DNA of 37,007 nt from contig JAEEKZ010000030.1 in assembly GCA_016288635.1 (NCBI GenBank), positions 1 to 37,007 on the forward strand, given 5' to 3'. Positions 25,648 to 33,010 of this stretch are shown piece by piece (within the stretch, counting starts at the first letter, position 1; each line of letters begins with the position of its first letter). The notes below the pieces were generated by a model. It made no database searches, was not told where the DNA came from, and was given only the letters and a program-made list of their open reading frames with translations. Position numbers and translations under genes: made by a program. Source of the stretch: Caryophanales bacterium. Its GTDB lineage: Bacteria > Bacillota_I > Bacilli_A > RF39 > UBA660.

Positions 25648-26070
25648 ATGAATACTAACGGAAATATGAATGCAAACGAAAATCAAGTAACATACAGAAA
25701 TGATAATCACATTCCTAGAATGGGACATCAGCCTACTACCGCAGAAATCGAAGAAGCATTTGGTATTGAATCAAAAGAAAAAAGAAATATATTAGGAAAT
25801 ATAGCACTTAGTTTATCAGCAATTACACCAATATTATTTTTCATTAATCTAGCATGTATATTTTTTGGCGTTGAAGTAGAAATAGGTTTAAGTACAATAA
25901 TTTTTGCATTTTGTGTACGTTATCTAGAACCGTTCTTTCTAATCGCATCAATTGCACTGGCAATAATTGGGTTAAAACACGAAAATAAAAGATCCTGCAA
26001 GGGAAGTTTTGTAATTAATTTTTTCAAAATACTTGCTGTAATTGTATTTAGAATAATACCTTTTAAGTAA
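25648..26070 (+). CDS. Small membrane protein, about three helices
   Basis: The 140-residue protein has a hydrophilic Asn-rich N-terminus (residues 1-45) and three hydrophobic stretches: ALSLSAITPILFFINLACIFFG, AFCVRYLEPFFLIASIALAIIGL, and FVINFFKILAVIVFRIIP. The layout resembles DUF4190-type small membrane proteins of Gram-positives, but the match is loose and the function is unknown. GAGGATGATA precedes the ATG. Single-gene unit. Confidence 0.65.
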   Translation: MNTNGNMNANENQVTYRNDNHIPRMGHQPTTAEIEEAFGIESKEKRNILGNIALSLSAITPILFFINLACIFFGVEVEIGLSTIIFAFCVRYLEPFFLIASIALAIIGLKHENKRSCKGSFVINFFKILAVIVFRIIPFK

Positions 26071-26075
26071 TTATA

Positions 26076-26102
26076 AAAAGACTAGAACAATCTAGTCTTT
26101 TT
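26076..26102 (+). terminator. Rho-independent terminator (CTAG type)
   Basis: AAAAGACTAGA pairs with TCTAGTCTTTT across an ACAA loop. Confidence 0.88.
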
Positions 26103-26105
26103 ATA

Positions 26106-26114
26106 TGTTATAAT
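26106..26114 (+). promoter_or_regulatory. Extended -10 promoter
   Basis: TGTTATAAT begins three bases after the terminator and ends 16 bases before the ATG at 26131. Confidence 0.7.
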
Positions 26115-26130
26115 ACCAATAGGTGATTCT

Positions 26131-26964
26131 ATGAAAATAGCAATAATTTCAGATATACATGGAAATCTAGAAGCATTAAAAGTTGTACTAGATGACATTA
26201 AAAGTAGAAAAATTGATAAAATATATTGTCTAGGAGATATAATTGCAAAAGGATCACATCAACAAGAATGCTGCGATTTAGTAAGAAAAAGTTGTGAAGT
26301 AGTCATCAAAGGAAACTGTGATGAATATTTTACTAGTGATATAGATTTAACTAAAAAGTCTGAGGGAGAAGTTAAAAGAATTAAATGGAATAAAAGCAAA
26401 ATTAATGAAGAAACAGCAAATTACTTAAGAAATCTTCCATTTTGTCACGAATTCTATATGAGCGGTAGATTAATAAGATTATTACATGCACATCCAGAAA
26501 GAACAGATAAATTTGCAGGCAGTATAGATAAACTTGAACGTTTATACGGTTTATTTCTTCCAAGTGAAAATACTATTTCAAACGAAAAAGCAGATGTAGT
26601 AATATATGGACATATACATACCCCATATATGCAAAAAATATATAATAGAATGATTGTAAATGTGGGTTCAGTAGGAAATGCTGTAGATGTATTTAGAAAT
26701 GATGAAAAAGATGGAAATCCACTAAACACAACAGTGGCTAATTACTTAATATTAACAGGAAATTATGGTTCAAAAGATTTTAATAAAAAAATATCATATG
26801 AAATGGTATGTTTACCATATGATATTGATAAAGAATTAGAAGGAAACAAGGATAATATAGAATTTGATTCATATGAAATAGAAATGAAACAAGGTAAATA
26901 TCGTAACATGGATAAAATATATCAATCATTTATAGATCGTGGTATAGATAAAGATAAAATATAA
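26131..26964 (+). CDS. YfcE/MJ0936-type metallophosphoesterase
   Basis: The 277-residue cytoplasmic protein has the family's motifs in order: SDIHGN (Asp8, His10), CLGDIIAKG (Gly-Asp near 37), KGNCDEYF (the GNCD form common in this subfamily), LLHAHPE, and GHIHTPY. These bind two metals and hydrolyse phosphodiesters or phosphomonoesters; the natural substrate is unknown. It is longer than minimal YfcE enzymes by a C-terminal ~60 residues. AGGTGAT ribosome site; single-gene unit. No Arg tail (ends DKDKI). Confidence 0.88.
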   Translation: MKIAIISDIHGNLEALKVVLDDIKSRKIDKIYCLGDIIAKGSHQQECCDLVRKSCEVVIKGNCDEYFTSDIDLTKKSEGEVKRIKWNKSKINEETANYLRNLPFCHEFYMSGRLIRLLHAHPERTDKFAGSIDKLERLYGLFLPSENTISNEKADVVIYGHIHTPYMQKIYNRMIVNVGSVGNAVDVFRNDEKDGNPLNTTVANYLILTGNYGSKDFNKKISYEMVCLPYDIDKELEGNKDNIEFDSYEIEMKQGKYRNMDKIYQSFIDRGIDKDKI

Positions 26965-26990
26965 AAAGACTAGTTTACTCTAGTCTTTTA
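26964..26990 (+). terminator. Rho-independent terminator (CTAG type)
   Basis: AAAAGACTAG pairs with CTAGTCTTTT across a six-base loop; it overlaps the stop codon. Confidence 0.86.
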
Positions 26991-26993
26991 ACT

Positions 26994-27020
26994 TGACAAA
27001 AAAGCAAAAAATAATATAAT
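26994..27020 (+). promoter_or_regulatory. Promoter with consensus -35 and -10
   Basis: TTGACA (26994-26999), 15-base spacer, TATAAT (27015-27020); spacing is slightly short. Confidence 0.6.
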
Positions 27021-27048
27021 AAACCAGTAATTTTTAAGGGGAATTAAC

Positions 27049-27663
27049 ATGGAATTAAAAGGAAAGTATTATCACACTGTTATGCCATATCAAAGCGATA
27101 CTAGTTTTAAGAAACAAGAAGAAGTTCTATATAAAATAGAATGCCTTTTTCAGTGTGGTTATATATTGCCATATAAAGATATAAATGAAATGTACCCCGA
27201 AATAAGTAGACATCCATGGGGAAGTTCAAACGGAGACGAAAGAATATCAATCGCTTTAAGTCGTGCAGATCAAGAACCATATGATGAACAATATCTAGAA
27301 ACTAATAAATGGCATAACATTGAAAATGCATATGAAATGTTTGTACTAAATGGAGCATCGATTGTCCTAAACGAAGAACTAAAGAGAAGATATTTCTTAG
27401 CACAAAAAGGAATATACTTAGAAAGACAAGTATCAGAACCAATATCACTAGATTATATGGATGCAATATCTATTGTTCCAACGTCTATTACTGCAGACTA
27501 TTTTGACCCCCATGATTATGATGGCAGACTTAAGTCATTAAATTATCTTAATTTACGATTTATAAGAGAAATTAATAGATTGCAAATAGAATATGGATAT
27601 CAAGTACCAATTGTAAGTATACTTACTGGTACAGAATTTAATGCAAGAGTAAGAAAAAAATAA
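27049..27663 (+). CDS. Unknown 204-aa protein with basic C-terminus
   Basis: A soluble protein, no family assigned with confidence. The order 'IECLFQCGYILPYKDI ... NGDERISIALSRAD ... YEMFVLNGASIVLNEEL' is reminiscent of ADP-ribosyltransferase-like proteins of gut Firmicutes (a His/Leu opening, a glycine-ended helix, then a 'displays as a named start-site' strand), but no catalytic triad can be pinned down. It ends FNARVRKK, Arg-rich like its unknown neighbours. GGGGA ribosome site upstream. The terminator begins within its stop codon. Confidence 0.65.
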   Translation: MELKGKYYHTVMPYQSDTSFKKQEEVLYKIECLFQCGYILPYKDINEMYPEISRHPWGSSNGDERISIALSRADQEPYDEQYLETNKWHNIENAYEMFVLNGASIVLNEELKRRYFLAQKGIYLERQVSEPISLDYMDAISIVPTSITADYFDPHDYDGRLKSLNYLNLRFIREINRLQIEYGYQVPIVSILTGTEFNARVRKK

Positions 27664-27685
27664 CTAGAGAAATCTAGTTTTTTTT
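27662..27685 (+). terminator. Terminator with ACTAGA-GAAA-TCTAGT hairpin
   Basis: Identical 16-base hairpin to that at 21923; its first base is the last base of the upstream stop codon. Confidence 0.87.
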
Positions 27686-27705
27686 ATTAAAAACAAGTAG
27701 AATTT

Positions 27706-27714
27706 TGTTATAAT
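27706..27714 (+). promoter_or_regulatory. Extended -10 promoter
   Basis: TGTTATAAT ends 17 bases before the ATG at 27732. Confidence 0.7.
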
Positions 27715-27731
27715 TAATATGAGGTAAGTAC

Positions 27732-28382
27732 ATGGAATCAAATGAAAGAGAAAACTCTTTGCAATATTATGAAAAGATGTTTCAAAATGTAGAAAAAGAT
27801 AATATAAAAATCGATGATTGGCTAGATAAATTTATAAATATAATAGATGATTGCAAAACGCCAATCCTAGATTTAGGATGCGGATATGGTAATGATACTT
27901 TATATCTAATGAATAAAGGCAAAAAAGTAATATCTTGTGATCAATCATCAAATGTAATAAAGAATATTAAAAAGAATATACCAGATGTGTATGATACAAA
28001 GCATTTTAATATGTTAGATGGTTTACCATTTGAAGATAATTCATTTCAAGTAATTATTGCTGATTTATGTCTTCATTATTTTAGAGAAAAAGATACATTT
28101 ATGATAATAAATGAATTAAAAAGAATTATAGTAAATGGGGGATATTTAATATTTAGAGTAAACTCAATTAACGATGTAAATCATGGCGCAGGAAAAGGAA
28201 TAGAAATAGAACCACATCTATACTCAACAACAGATAGAGGACTTAAAAGATTCTTTAATAAAGAAGATATATTATATTTCTTTAAAGGCTTTGAAATAGA
28301 ATATTTAAATGAAGAAATAATGACAAGATATAAATTAGAAAAAAGATTATATAGATGCTTAGCAAAAATAAATAAAAACTAG
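27732..28382 (+). CDS. Class I SAM-dependent methyltransferase
   Basis: The 216-residue protein has the SAM-binding motif ILDLGCGYGND (residues 45-55), an acidic residue after the second strand (VISCDQSS), and FQVIIADLCLHYF as motif IV, then the GGYLIFRVNS strand typical of methyltransferase type 11/25 domains. The substrate is not determinable; small molecules are most common for this family. Cytoplasmic. AGGTAAG ribosome site. Its TAG stop is formed by the left arm of the terminator. Confidence 0.88.
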   Translation: MESNERENSLQYYEKMFQNVEKDNIKIDDWLDKFINIIDDCKTPILDLGCGYGNDTLYLMNKGKKVISCDQSSNVIKNIKKNIPDVYDTKHFNMLDGLPFEDNSFQVIIADLCLHYFREKDTFMIINELKRIIVNGGYLIFRVNSINDVNHGAGKGIEIEPHLYSTTDRGLKRFFNKEDILYFFKGFEIEYLNEEIMTRYKLEKRLYRCLAKINKN

Positions 28383-28397
28383 AGAAATCTAGTTTTT
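28375..28397 (+). terminator. Terminator overlapping the stop codon
   Basis: ACTAGA (28378-28383), GAAA loop, TCTAGT, then T residues. The methyltransferase stop TAG (28380-28382) lies in the left arm. Confidence 0.87.
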
Positions 28398-28401
28398 ATT
28401 A

Positions 28402-28410
28402 TGCTATAAT
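28402..28410 (+). promoter_or_regulatory. Extended -10 promoter for three-gene unit
   Basis: TGCTATAAT five bases after the terminator; 18 bases to the ATG at 28429. Confidence 0.7.
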
Positions 28411-28428
28411 ATAAATGGAGGTAAGAAT

Positions 28429-29082
28429 ATGAAATACTTTTATGCATGGGGTTTGCTATTTGTGATACCATTTACGATATACGCGTACTGGAAAAGTACA
28501 AAAGAAGTAAGAAAGAAAATGATTATTTCTGGTATAGGATTTGGAATTATTTCAGTAATAATTAGCCATATATTTACTGGCTACTGGTCTCCAAAATACT
28601 TAATAAACAATTTTCATTTAGAGGACTTCCTATACGGATTCCTATTTGCAGGTATATTACCAGCTATGCACAACATTTTTAGAAATGTTAAAACGAAAAA
28701 GAAATATGATCTTGATGTTGAATTAACAATTGCATATTTCTTAATAATGCTAATTGTATTCTTCTTAATGGTATATATGTTTAAGATAAATTATATTTAT
28801 GCTTTATGTTTAACACCATTAATAATCGGTATACTATCATATATGAAGATACAAGGAAATTTAAAAGATGTATTAATTACTGTAGGTTGTTCTTTGTTTA
28901 TCACAGTAATTGTTTACAATATAATCTTATTAATATATCCTGGATTAACAGATATGCATTTTATTGCAGAAAATGTCTCAAGCATAAGATTATTACGAGT
29001 ACCTTTAGAAGTATGGTTATTTGCTATTTGCTTGGGTGTAGGTGCTACATATACACATGAAGCAGTATTTAATGTAGATTAA
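28429..29082 (+). CDS. Polytopic membrane protein, lycopene-cyclase-domain-like
   Basis: The 217-residue protein has about seven hydrophobic helices. Two polar motifs sit at helix starts: HLEDFLYGFLFAG (about residues 63-76) and PLEVWLFAICLG near the C-terminus. Paired 'E-x-x-L/W-F' motifs at helix starts are how lycopene cyclase-domain (CrtYc/d-like) membrane proteins look, and WSPKYLINNFHLEDFL has that flavour; but no carotenoid genes are nearby, and a cyclase role is not claimed. GGAGGTAAG ribosome site. It is followed by a phosphoesterase gene 18 bases later. Confidence 0.65.
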   Translation: MKYFYAWGLLFVIPFTIYAYWKSTKEVRKKMIISGIGFGIISVIISHIFTGYWSPKYLINNFHLEDFLYGFLFAGILPAMHNIFRNVKTKKKYDLDVELTIAYFLIMLIVFFLMVYMFKINYIYALCLTPLIIGILSYMKIQGNLKDVLITVGCSLFITVIVYNIILLIYPGLTDMHFIAENVSSIRLLRVPLEVWLFAICLGVGATYTHEAVFNVD

Positions 29083-29100
29083 AAAACAGGAAGTGATTAA

Positions 29101-29868
29101 ATGTTTGAGTTTCTAAACAATTTATTTGGAAACAATAATGAAAATAATAATGATGAATATCAAGTAAATCCATATATTATGGAAAATAAATATCTATCAG
29201 TTAATCCATCTGCAAATGTATATGGATTTCAAGAAAAATTCTATATGCAATCTGATAAGCTTTTTAAAGCATATGGTAGTGCAAGAACAATGCTACCTAA
29301 TAAAATTAGATTACTTATCATCACAGATACTCACAATGGATTAAAAGAAGATGAACTAAAAGATGTATTATATGAACATCCAGACTATGATATGTGTCTA
29401 TTACTAGGGGATCACAGTGATGGTGATATAAGAACAGTATTAGAACACATACCAAAAGAAAAAATATACGCATTGCTAGGAAATCATGACAATAATTATA
29501 TTGATAATTTTGGATTAAACAATCTAAATGGAGAAATAATAAATGTTAATGGTGTCAAAATATTAGGAATTGAAGGAAGTTTTAAATATAAAAAAGTAGA
29601 CTTCCCATCATTCACGCAAGAAGAAAGTGTTAGATTCCTTGTAAACAAAGAACAAGTAGACATCTTAGCAAGTCATGATGGGCCATTTGATGATAATAGA
29701 ACCGGTGATCCATCACATCAAGGATTATTTGGAATAACATATTATCTATTCAAAAACAAAGTAAAATATAATATTCATGGGCATTTGCATGATGAATTTG
29801 ATAAAACACTCGCAAATGGAACAATTGAAAAAAGTCTATATGGAATAAAATACATAGAATTAGATTAA
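29101..29868 (+). CDS. Calcineurin-like metallophosphoesterase
   Basis: The 255-residue protein has the motifs TDTHNG, LLGDHSDGD, LLGNHDNN, ASHDGP and IHGHLHDE in order, so both metal sites look intact. A ~70-residue Asn-rich, flexible N-terminal extension (NNLFGNNNENNND) precedes the domain. Substrate unknown. It is the middle gene of a tight unit with a membrane protein upstream (18 bases) and an acidic protein downstream (14 bases), the third phosphoesterase in this window. No signal peptide. Confidence 0.87.
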   Translation: MFEFLNNLFGNNNENNNDEYQVNPYIMENKYLSVNPSANVYGFQEKFYMQSDKLFKAYGSARTMLPNKIRLLIITDTHNGLKEDELKDVLYEHPDYDMCLLLGDHSDGDIRTVLEHIPKEKIYALLGNHDNNYIDNFGLNNLNGEIINVNGVKILGIEGSFKYKKVDFPSFTQEESVRFLVNKEQVDILASHDGPFDDNRTGDPSHQGLFGITYYLFKNKVKYNIHGHLHDEFDKTLANGTIEKSLYGIKYIELD

Positions 29869-29882
29869 AGGAGAAAAAAAAT

Positions 29883-30356
29883 ATGATTGAATATGATGAA
29901 AAAACAATTAAAGAAATGCAAAACACTTTAGAGTTTGACGACATGGATTCAGCAAGAACTGAAATTCAAGGCTTTAGAGTAACAATAAATAGAGACTTAT
30001 TTGATAATGATTACGATGACTTTGATGATGACATTGATGAAGAAGAAATAAAAGAAACTATAACTCCTCAAAGAATAAAATTTGCATTTGATTTATTAAA
30101 TGATTATTTAAAAAATAAAGAAAAATACGAAAATGCAGCGTTAGAGACAATAAAAAATTGTCTAAATGAAGAAGATAATGTTGATGATTCTACAATACTA
30201 GAGCAATTAGGAAAACCATCAATATCTATAACAAACAAAAATTATGCTTGTTTGAATTATGGAGAAATAAAAGAAATAGGCCATCATTATCCAGAATTAA
30301 GAATCGAAAGAAACGATACTGAATTTGAAATATATGATATAGCCTTAAACGGATAA
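29883..30356 (+). CDS. Unknown acidic protein
   Basis: The 157-residue protein is strongly acidic, with an Asp-rich loop (FDNDYDDFDDDIDEEE, residues ~40-57) followed by a helical region (IKFAFDLLNDYLKNKEKY) and a C-terminal beta part (ISITNKNYACLNYG, LRIERNDTEFEIYDI). The order resembles small DUF2004/DUF6985-like proteins that are often found near nucleases or toxins as immunity proteins, but no specific match can be claimed. AAAGGAGA ribosome site. Third gene of the unit. Confidence 0.65.
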   Translation: MIEYDEKTIKEMQNTLEFDDMDSARTEIQGFRVTINRDLFDNDYDDFDDDIDEEEIKETITPQRIKFAFDLLNDYLKNKEKYENAALETIKNCLNEEDNVDDSTILEQLGKPSISITNKNYACLNYGEIKEIGHHYPELRIERNDTEFEIYDIALNG

Positions 30357-30382
30357 ATTATATAAATATTATGTAATAAATC

Positions 30383-30408
30383 AAGCGAAATATTATTTCG
30401 CTTTTTTT
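30383..30408 (+). terminator. Rho-independent terminator
   Basis: AAGCGAAAT pairs with ATTTCGCTT across a three-base loop, followed by seven T; the most G+C-containing stem here. Confidence 0.88.
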
Positions 30409-30409
30409 A

Positions 30410-30418
30410 TGATATAAT
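30410..30418 (+). promoter_or_regulatory. Extended -10 promoter for murI
   Basis: TGATATAAT starts one base after the terminator T-tract; 37 bases to the ATG at 30456. Confidence 0.7.
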
Positions 30419-30455
30419 TATATAGGAAGCAAAAATAAAAGGGTGAATGGTTTAA

Positions 30456-31202
30456 ATGAAATACAAGGATTATATAGGTGTATTTGATTCTGGAATTGGC
30501 GGAATAAGTGTTTTAAAAGAACTAATTAAAGTTATGCCTAACGAAAACTTTATATACTATGGTGATTCAATAAACGCTCCATATGGTGATAAGCCAGAAG
30601 AAGAAATAGTTAAAATAGTAATGAGAATTGTAGACTATTTTGTAGAAAATGAAGTAAAAGCTATAGTAATTGCTTGTAATACAGCAACAAGTGCTGCAGC
30701 AAACATAATAAGAGAAAAATATAAAGATATGATTGTTATTGGAATAGAGCCAGCAATAAAACCTGCATTCTTAGAACACCCAAATGAAAAAATCTTAACA
30801 ATGGCTACCCAAGCAACATTAAAACTAGAGAAATATAATAAATTAAAAGAGGAATTAAAAGCAGATAATATAATTCCATTACCGTGCTCAGGATTAGTTG
30901 AAAGAATTGAAAACAATCAAGATGTTACAGAATTATTAGAAAAGTACTTAGAACCATATAAAGGTAGAATAAAAATAGTTGTACTAGGATGTACTCACTA
31001 TCCTTTTATCAAGAATGAAATTAAAAAAATACTAGGAGATGTAACATTCTATGATGGAGCGTACAAAACAGCTGTACATTTAAAGAATCGATTAGAACAA
31101 CAAAATAAACTAAATAAAGATAATAAAAAGGGAATAGTAGTATTTAAATCTTCAAGTAACGAAGAAGAAAAATATAAAAAATTTCTAGAAAAAGAAATAT
31201 AA
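30456..31202 (+). CDS. murI: Glutamate racemase MurI
   Basis: The 248-residue enzyme interconverts L- and D-glutamate, supplying D-Glu for peptidoglycan. Catalytic cysteines lie in IACNTATSA (Cys74) and VLGCTHYPF (Cys179); FDSGIGG (residues 10-16) and YYGDSINAPYG are the other substrate-binding motifs. Length is a little short of the usual 260-270. Its presence indicates that the organism makes a cell wall, unlike true mollicutes. Single-gene unit; GGGTGAA ribosome site. Confidence 0.95.
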   Translation: MKYKDYIGVFDSGIGGISVLKELIKVMPNENFIYYGDSINAPYGDKPEEEIVKIVMRIVDYFVENEVKAIVIACNTATSAAANIIREKYKDMIVIGIEPAIKPAFLEHPNEKILTMATQATLKLEKYNKLKEELKADNIIPLPCSGLVERIENNQDVTELLEKYLEPYKGRIKIVVLGCTHYPFIKNEIKKILGDVTFYDGAYKTAVHLKNRLEQQNKLNKDNKKGIVVFKSSSNEEEKYKKFLEKEI

Positions 31203-31227
31203 AAATGAGATTTAATCTCATTTTTTT
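31202..31227 (+). terminator. Rho-independent terminator
   Basis: AAATGAGAT pairs with ATCTCATTT across TTA, then T residues. Confidence 0.85.
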
Positions 31228-31228
31228 G

Positions 31229-31257
31229 TTGAAAAACCAATAAAAGTACTATAAAAT
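31229..31257 (+). promoter_or_regulatory. Promoter for the 96-aa gene
   Basis: TTGAAA (31229-31234), 17-base spacer, TAAAAT (31252-31257). Confidence 0.6.
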
Positions 31258-31281
31258 AATTAACTAATCGGGGGAATAAAT

Positions 31282-31572
31282 ATGAATAAAAATGTAATGA
31301 ATGTACTTTTAGCAGCATCAGTCATTGGAACAAATGAATATGCTGAAGAATATCTAGATAATATGGAAGATCCAGAAGTAAGTAAGTGTCTTACATATAT
31401 GTACCTATGGATGATGTCTACAGGCAATTATAGTGGTGAAAAACAAGCTGAATGCTATAACAAATTTGCAGCAAAATTTAATAAATTGAATCCAACACAA
31501 CAAGAAACTGTAAGAACTAAGTATTCAGAAGTCGTACAATCAAGTCAAAATTCATCAGCAGCTAGAGGATAG
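31282..31572 (+). CDS. Small unknown protein with Arg tail
   Basis: The 96-residue protein is predicted to be all helical, with an amphipathic start (VMNVLLAASVIG), acidic middle and a Met/Tyr/Trp-rich helix (YMYLWMMSTG). No family recognised. It ends with a Ser/Asn-rich stretch and SSAARG, the same tail type as the DUF4116 and metalloprotease-like proteins ~17 kb upstream. GGGGGAA ribosome site; single-gene unit. Confidence 0.7.
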   Translation: MNKNVMNVLLAASVIGTNEYAEEYLDNMEDPEVSKCLTYMYLWMMSTGNYSGEKQAECYNKFAAKFNKLNPTQQETVRTKYSEVVQSSQNSSAARG

Positions 31573-31584
31573 CATAATGAAATA

Positions 31585-31606
31585 ACTAGAGAAATCTAGT
31601 TTTTTT
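31585..31606 (+). terminator. Terminator with ACTAGA-GAAA-TCTAGT hairpin
   Basis: Fourth identical copy of this hairpin, followed by six T. Confidence 0.87.
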
Positions 31607-31607
31607 A

Positions 31608-31616
31608 TGCTATAAT
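31608..31616 (+). promoter_or_regulatory. Extended -10 promoter for the CDF gene
   Basis: TGCTATAAT starts two bases after the T-tract; 22 bases to the ATG at 31639. Confidence 0.72.
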
Positions 31617-31638
31617 TAAAAAGAATTAAGGAGTATAA

Positions 31639-32523
31639 ATGAAAACAGAAAAGAATATATTAATAGCCTTTATTCTAAATATTTCTTTTTCAATATTTGA
31701 ATTATTCGGAGGCTTTATAACAGGATCAGTTGCAATAATTTCTGATTCAATACACGATTTTGGAGATGCTATCTCAATAGGAATATCATATTTCTTAGAA
31801 AAGAAAAGTAAAAAGAAAGCAAATAAGAAATATACATATGGATATGTAAGGTATTCAGTCTTAGGAGGAGTAATAACTACAACCATATTGCTTGTTGGCT
31901 CATTATTAGTCATTTATAACGCAATAACAAGGTTATTTAATCCCATAGATATAAATTATAAAGGAATGATTATATTTGCCATTATAGGCGTTATATTAAA
32001 CTTTATAGCAGCATATGTAACTAGAGAAGGAAAATCAATAAATCAAAGATCAGTTAACCTTCATATGCTTGAAGATGTATTAGGATGGATAGTAGTATTA
32101 ATAGGTGCCATAATAATGAACTTCACAGATATCAAGATATTAGACCCAATTATGAGTATAGGAGTTGCCTTATTTATTCTTATTCATTCATTAAAAAACT
32201 TGAGTAAAGTATTAGATTTATTCTTAGAAAAAACACCAAACAATGTTGATATTGATAAACTAGAAACAGATTTATTAAAAATCAAGGGAGTAGATGATAT
32301 TCATCATATTCATGTATGGAGTATTGATGGGTATAACAATTATGCAACAATGCACATTGTAAGTACTTCTAAAGATATGAAAAGAATTAAAGAAGAAATA
32401 AGAGAAGAACTAGAAGAATATAATATATGTCATTCAATACTGGAAACCGAAACTGAACCATGTAATGATATAGAATGTAATGTTGAAGTTCATCATGAAC
32501 ATGAGCATCACCATCATCATTAG
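31639..32523 (+). CDS. Cation diffusion facilitator (CDF) metal exporter
   Basis: The 294-residue protein has six membrane helices and the CDF metal site: SIHDFGDA on helix 2 (His/Asp ligands) and HMLEDVLGW on helix 5, followed by the cytoplasmic alpha/beta domain (HHIHVWSIDGYNNYATMHI). The last residues are a His-rich tail (HHEHEHHHHH) that probably binds zinc or similar metals. Such proteins export Zn, Co, Cd or Mn by proton antiport; the metal is not resolvable here. AAGGAG ribosome site. Confidence 0.93.
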   Translation: MKTEKNILIAFILNISFSIFELFGGFITGSVAIISDSIHDFGDAISIGISYFLEKKSKKKANKKYTYGYVRYSVLGGVITTTILLVGSLLVIYNAITRLFNPIDINYKGMIIFAIIGVILNFIAAYVTREGKSINQRSVNLHMLEDVLGWIVVLIGAIIMNFTDIKILDPIMSIGVALFILIHSLKNLSKVLDLFLEKTPNNVDIDKLETDLLKIKGVDDIHHIHVWSIDGYNNYATMHIVSTSKDMKRIKEEIREELEEYNICHSILETETEPCNDIECNVEVHHEHEHHHHH

Positions 32524-32543
32524 TAAAAGGAAAAAATATTATA

Positions 32544-32572
32544 AAAGAATAGTAAAAACTATTCTTTTTTTA
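32544..32572 (+). terminator. Rho-independent terminator
   Basis: AAAGAATAGT pairs with ACTATTCTTT across AAAA, then T residues. Confidence 0.86.
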
Positions 32573-32580
32573 TTTTAATA

Positions 32581-32609
32581 TTGACAGGTGTTATATAGTG
32601 TTATATAGT
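32581..32609 (+). promoter_or_regulatory. Promoter of the GntR-ABC operon
   Basis: TTGACA (32581-32586), exactly 17 bases, TATAGT (32604-32609). The -10 box lies inside the tandem repeats at 32588-32616. Confidence 0.8.
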
Positions 32610-32616
32610 GTTATAT
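32588..32616 (+). repeat. Three tandem 10-bp repeats, likely GntR operator
   Basis: GTGTTATATA occurs at 32588 and 32598, and GTGTTATAT again at 32608. One repeat per helical turn places the same face of the DNA towards one protein and overlaps the spacer and -10 box, as expected for a repressor site for the GntR protein encoded next. Confidence 0.7.
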
Positions 32617-32632
32617 GTAAGGGTGATACACT

Positions 32633-33010
32633 ATGAAAATGATCATTAGTAATAGTAGTTCAATACCAATATATGAACAAATTAAAAATTCTATAATTAA
32701 GCAAATTATGGATGATGAACTTAAAGAAGATGAAGCAATTCCATCAATTAGAAATCTAGCTCAAGATATCAAAATAAGTGTAATGACAATAAAAAAAGCA
32801 TATGATGAATTAGAGCAAGAAGGCTATATTATATCTAAACAAGGAAAAGGAACATTCGTGGCACCTAAAAACAATGATTTAGCAAAAGATAAAGCCCAAA
32901 AAGATATTGAAGAGCACATTTCTAAAATAGTGGATATAGCAAAGAAATATGATATTAAAAAAGAAGAAATCATGGAAATATATGATTTCTTTAATAGGAG
33001 TGAAGAATAA
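32633..33010 (+). CDS. GntR-family (YtrA-type) transcriptional regulator
   Basis: The 125-residue protein has the GntR winged-helix DNA-binding domain: IPIYEQIKNSIIKQI, IPSIRNLAQDIKISVMTIKK (recognition helix) and the wing GYIISKQGKGTFV. The short C-terminal helical part, about 45 residues, is that of the YtrA subfamily, which usually represses its own ABC-transporter operon and responds to envelope stress. The start overlaps nothing; the stop TAA shares one base with the ATG of the ABC gene. The repeats at the promoter are its likely site. Confidence 0.9.
   Translation: MKMIISNSSSIPIYEQIKNSIIKQIMDDELKEDEAIPSIRNLAQDIKISVMTIKKAYDELEQEGYIISKQGKGTFVAPKNNDLAKDKAQKDIEEHISKIVDIAKKYDIKKEEIMEIYDFFNRSEE

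Noticed and set aside
28806-29060. Plus-strand open frame of 84 codons inside the seven-helix membrane protein gene
   Set aside because: Different frame within a well-supported gene, no Shine-Dalgarno site, Cys/Tyr/Ile-rich nonsense composition.
32588-32616. CRISPR-like repeat
   Set aside because: Only three contiguous 10-bp units without spacers, located exactly at a promoter; an operator is a better explanation. No CRISPR array or cas gene is present in the window.
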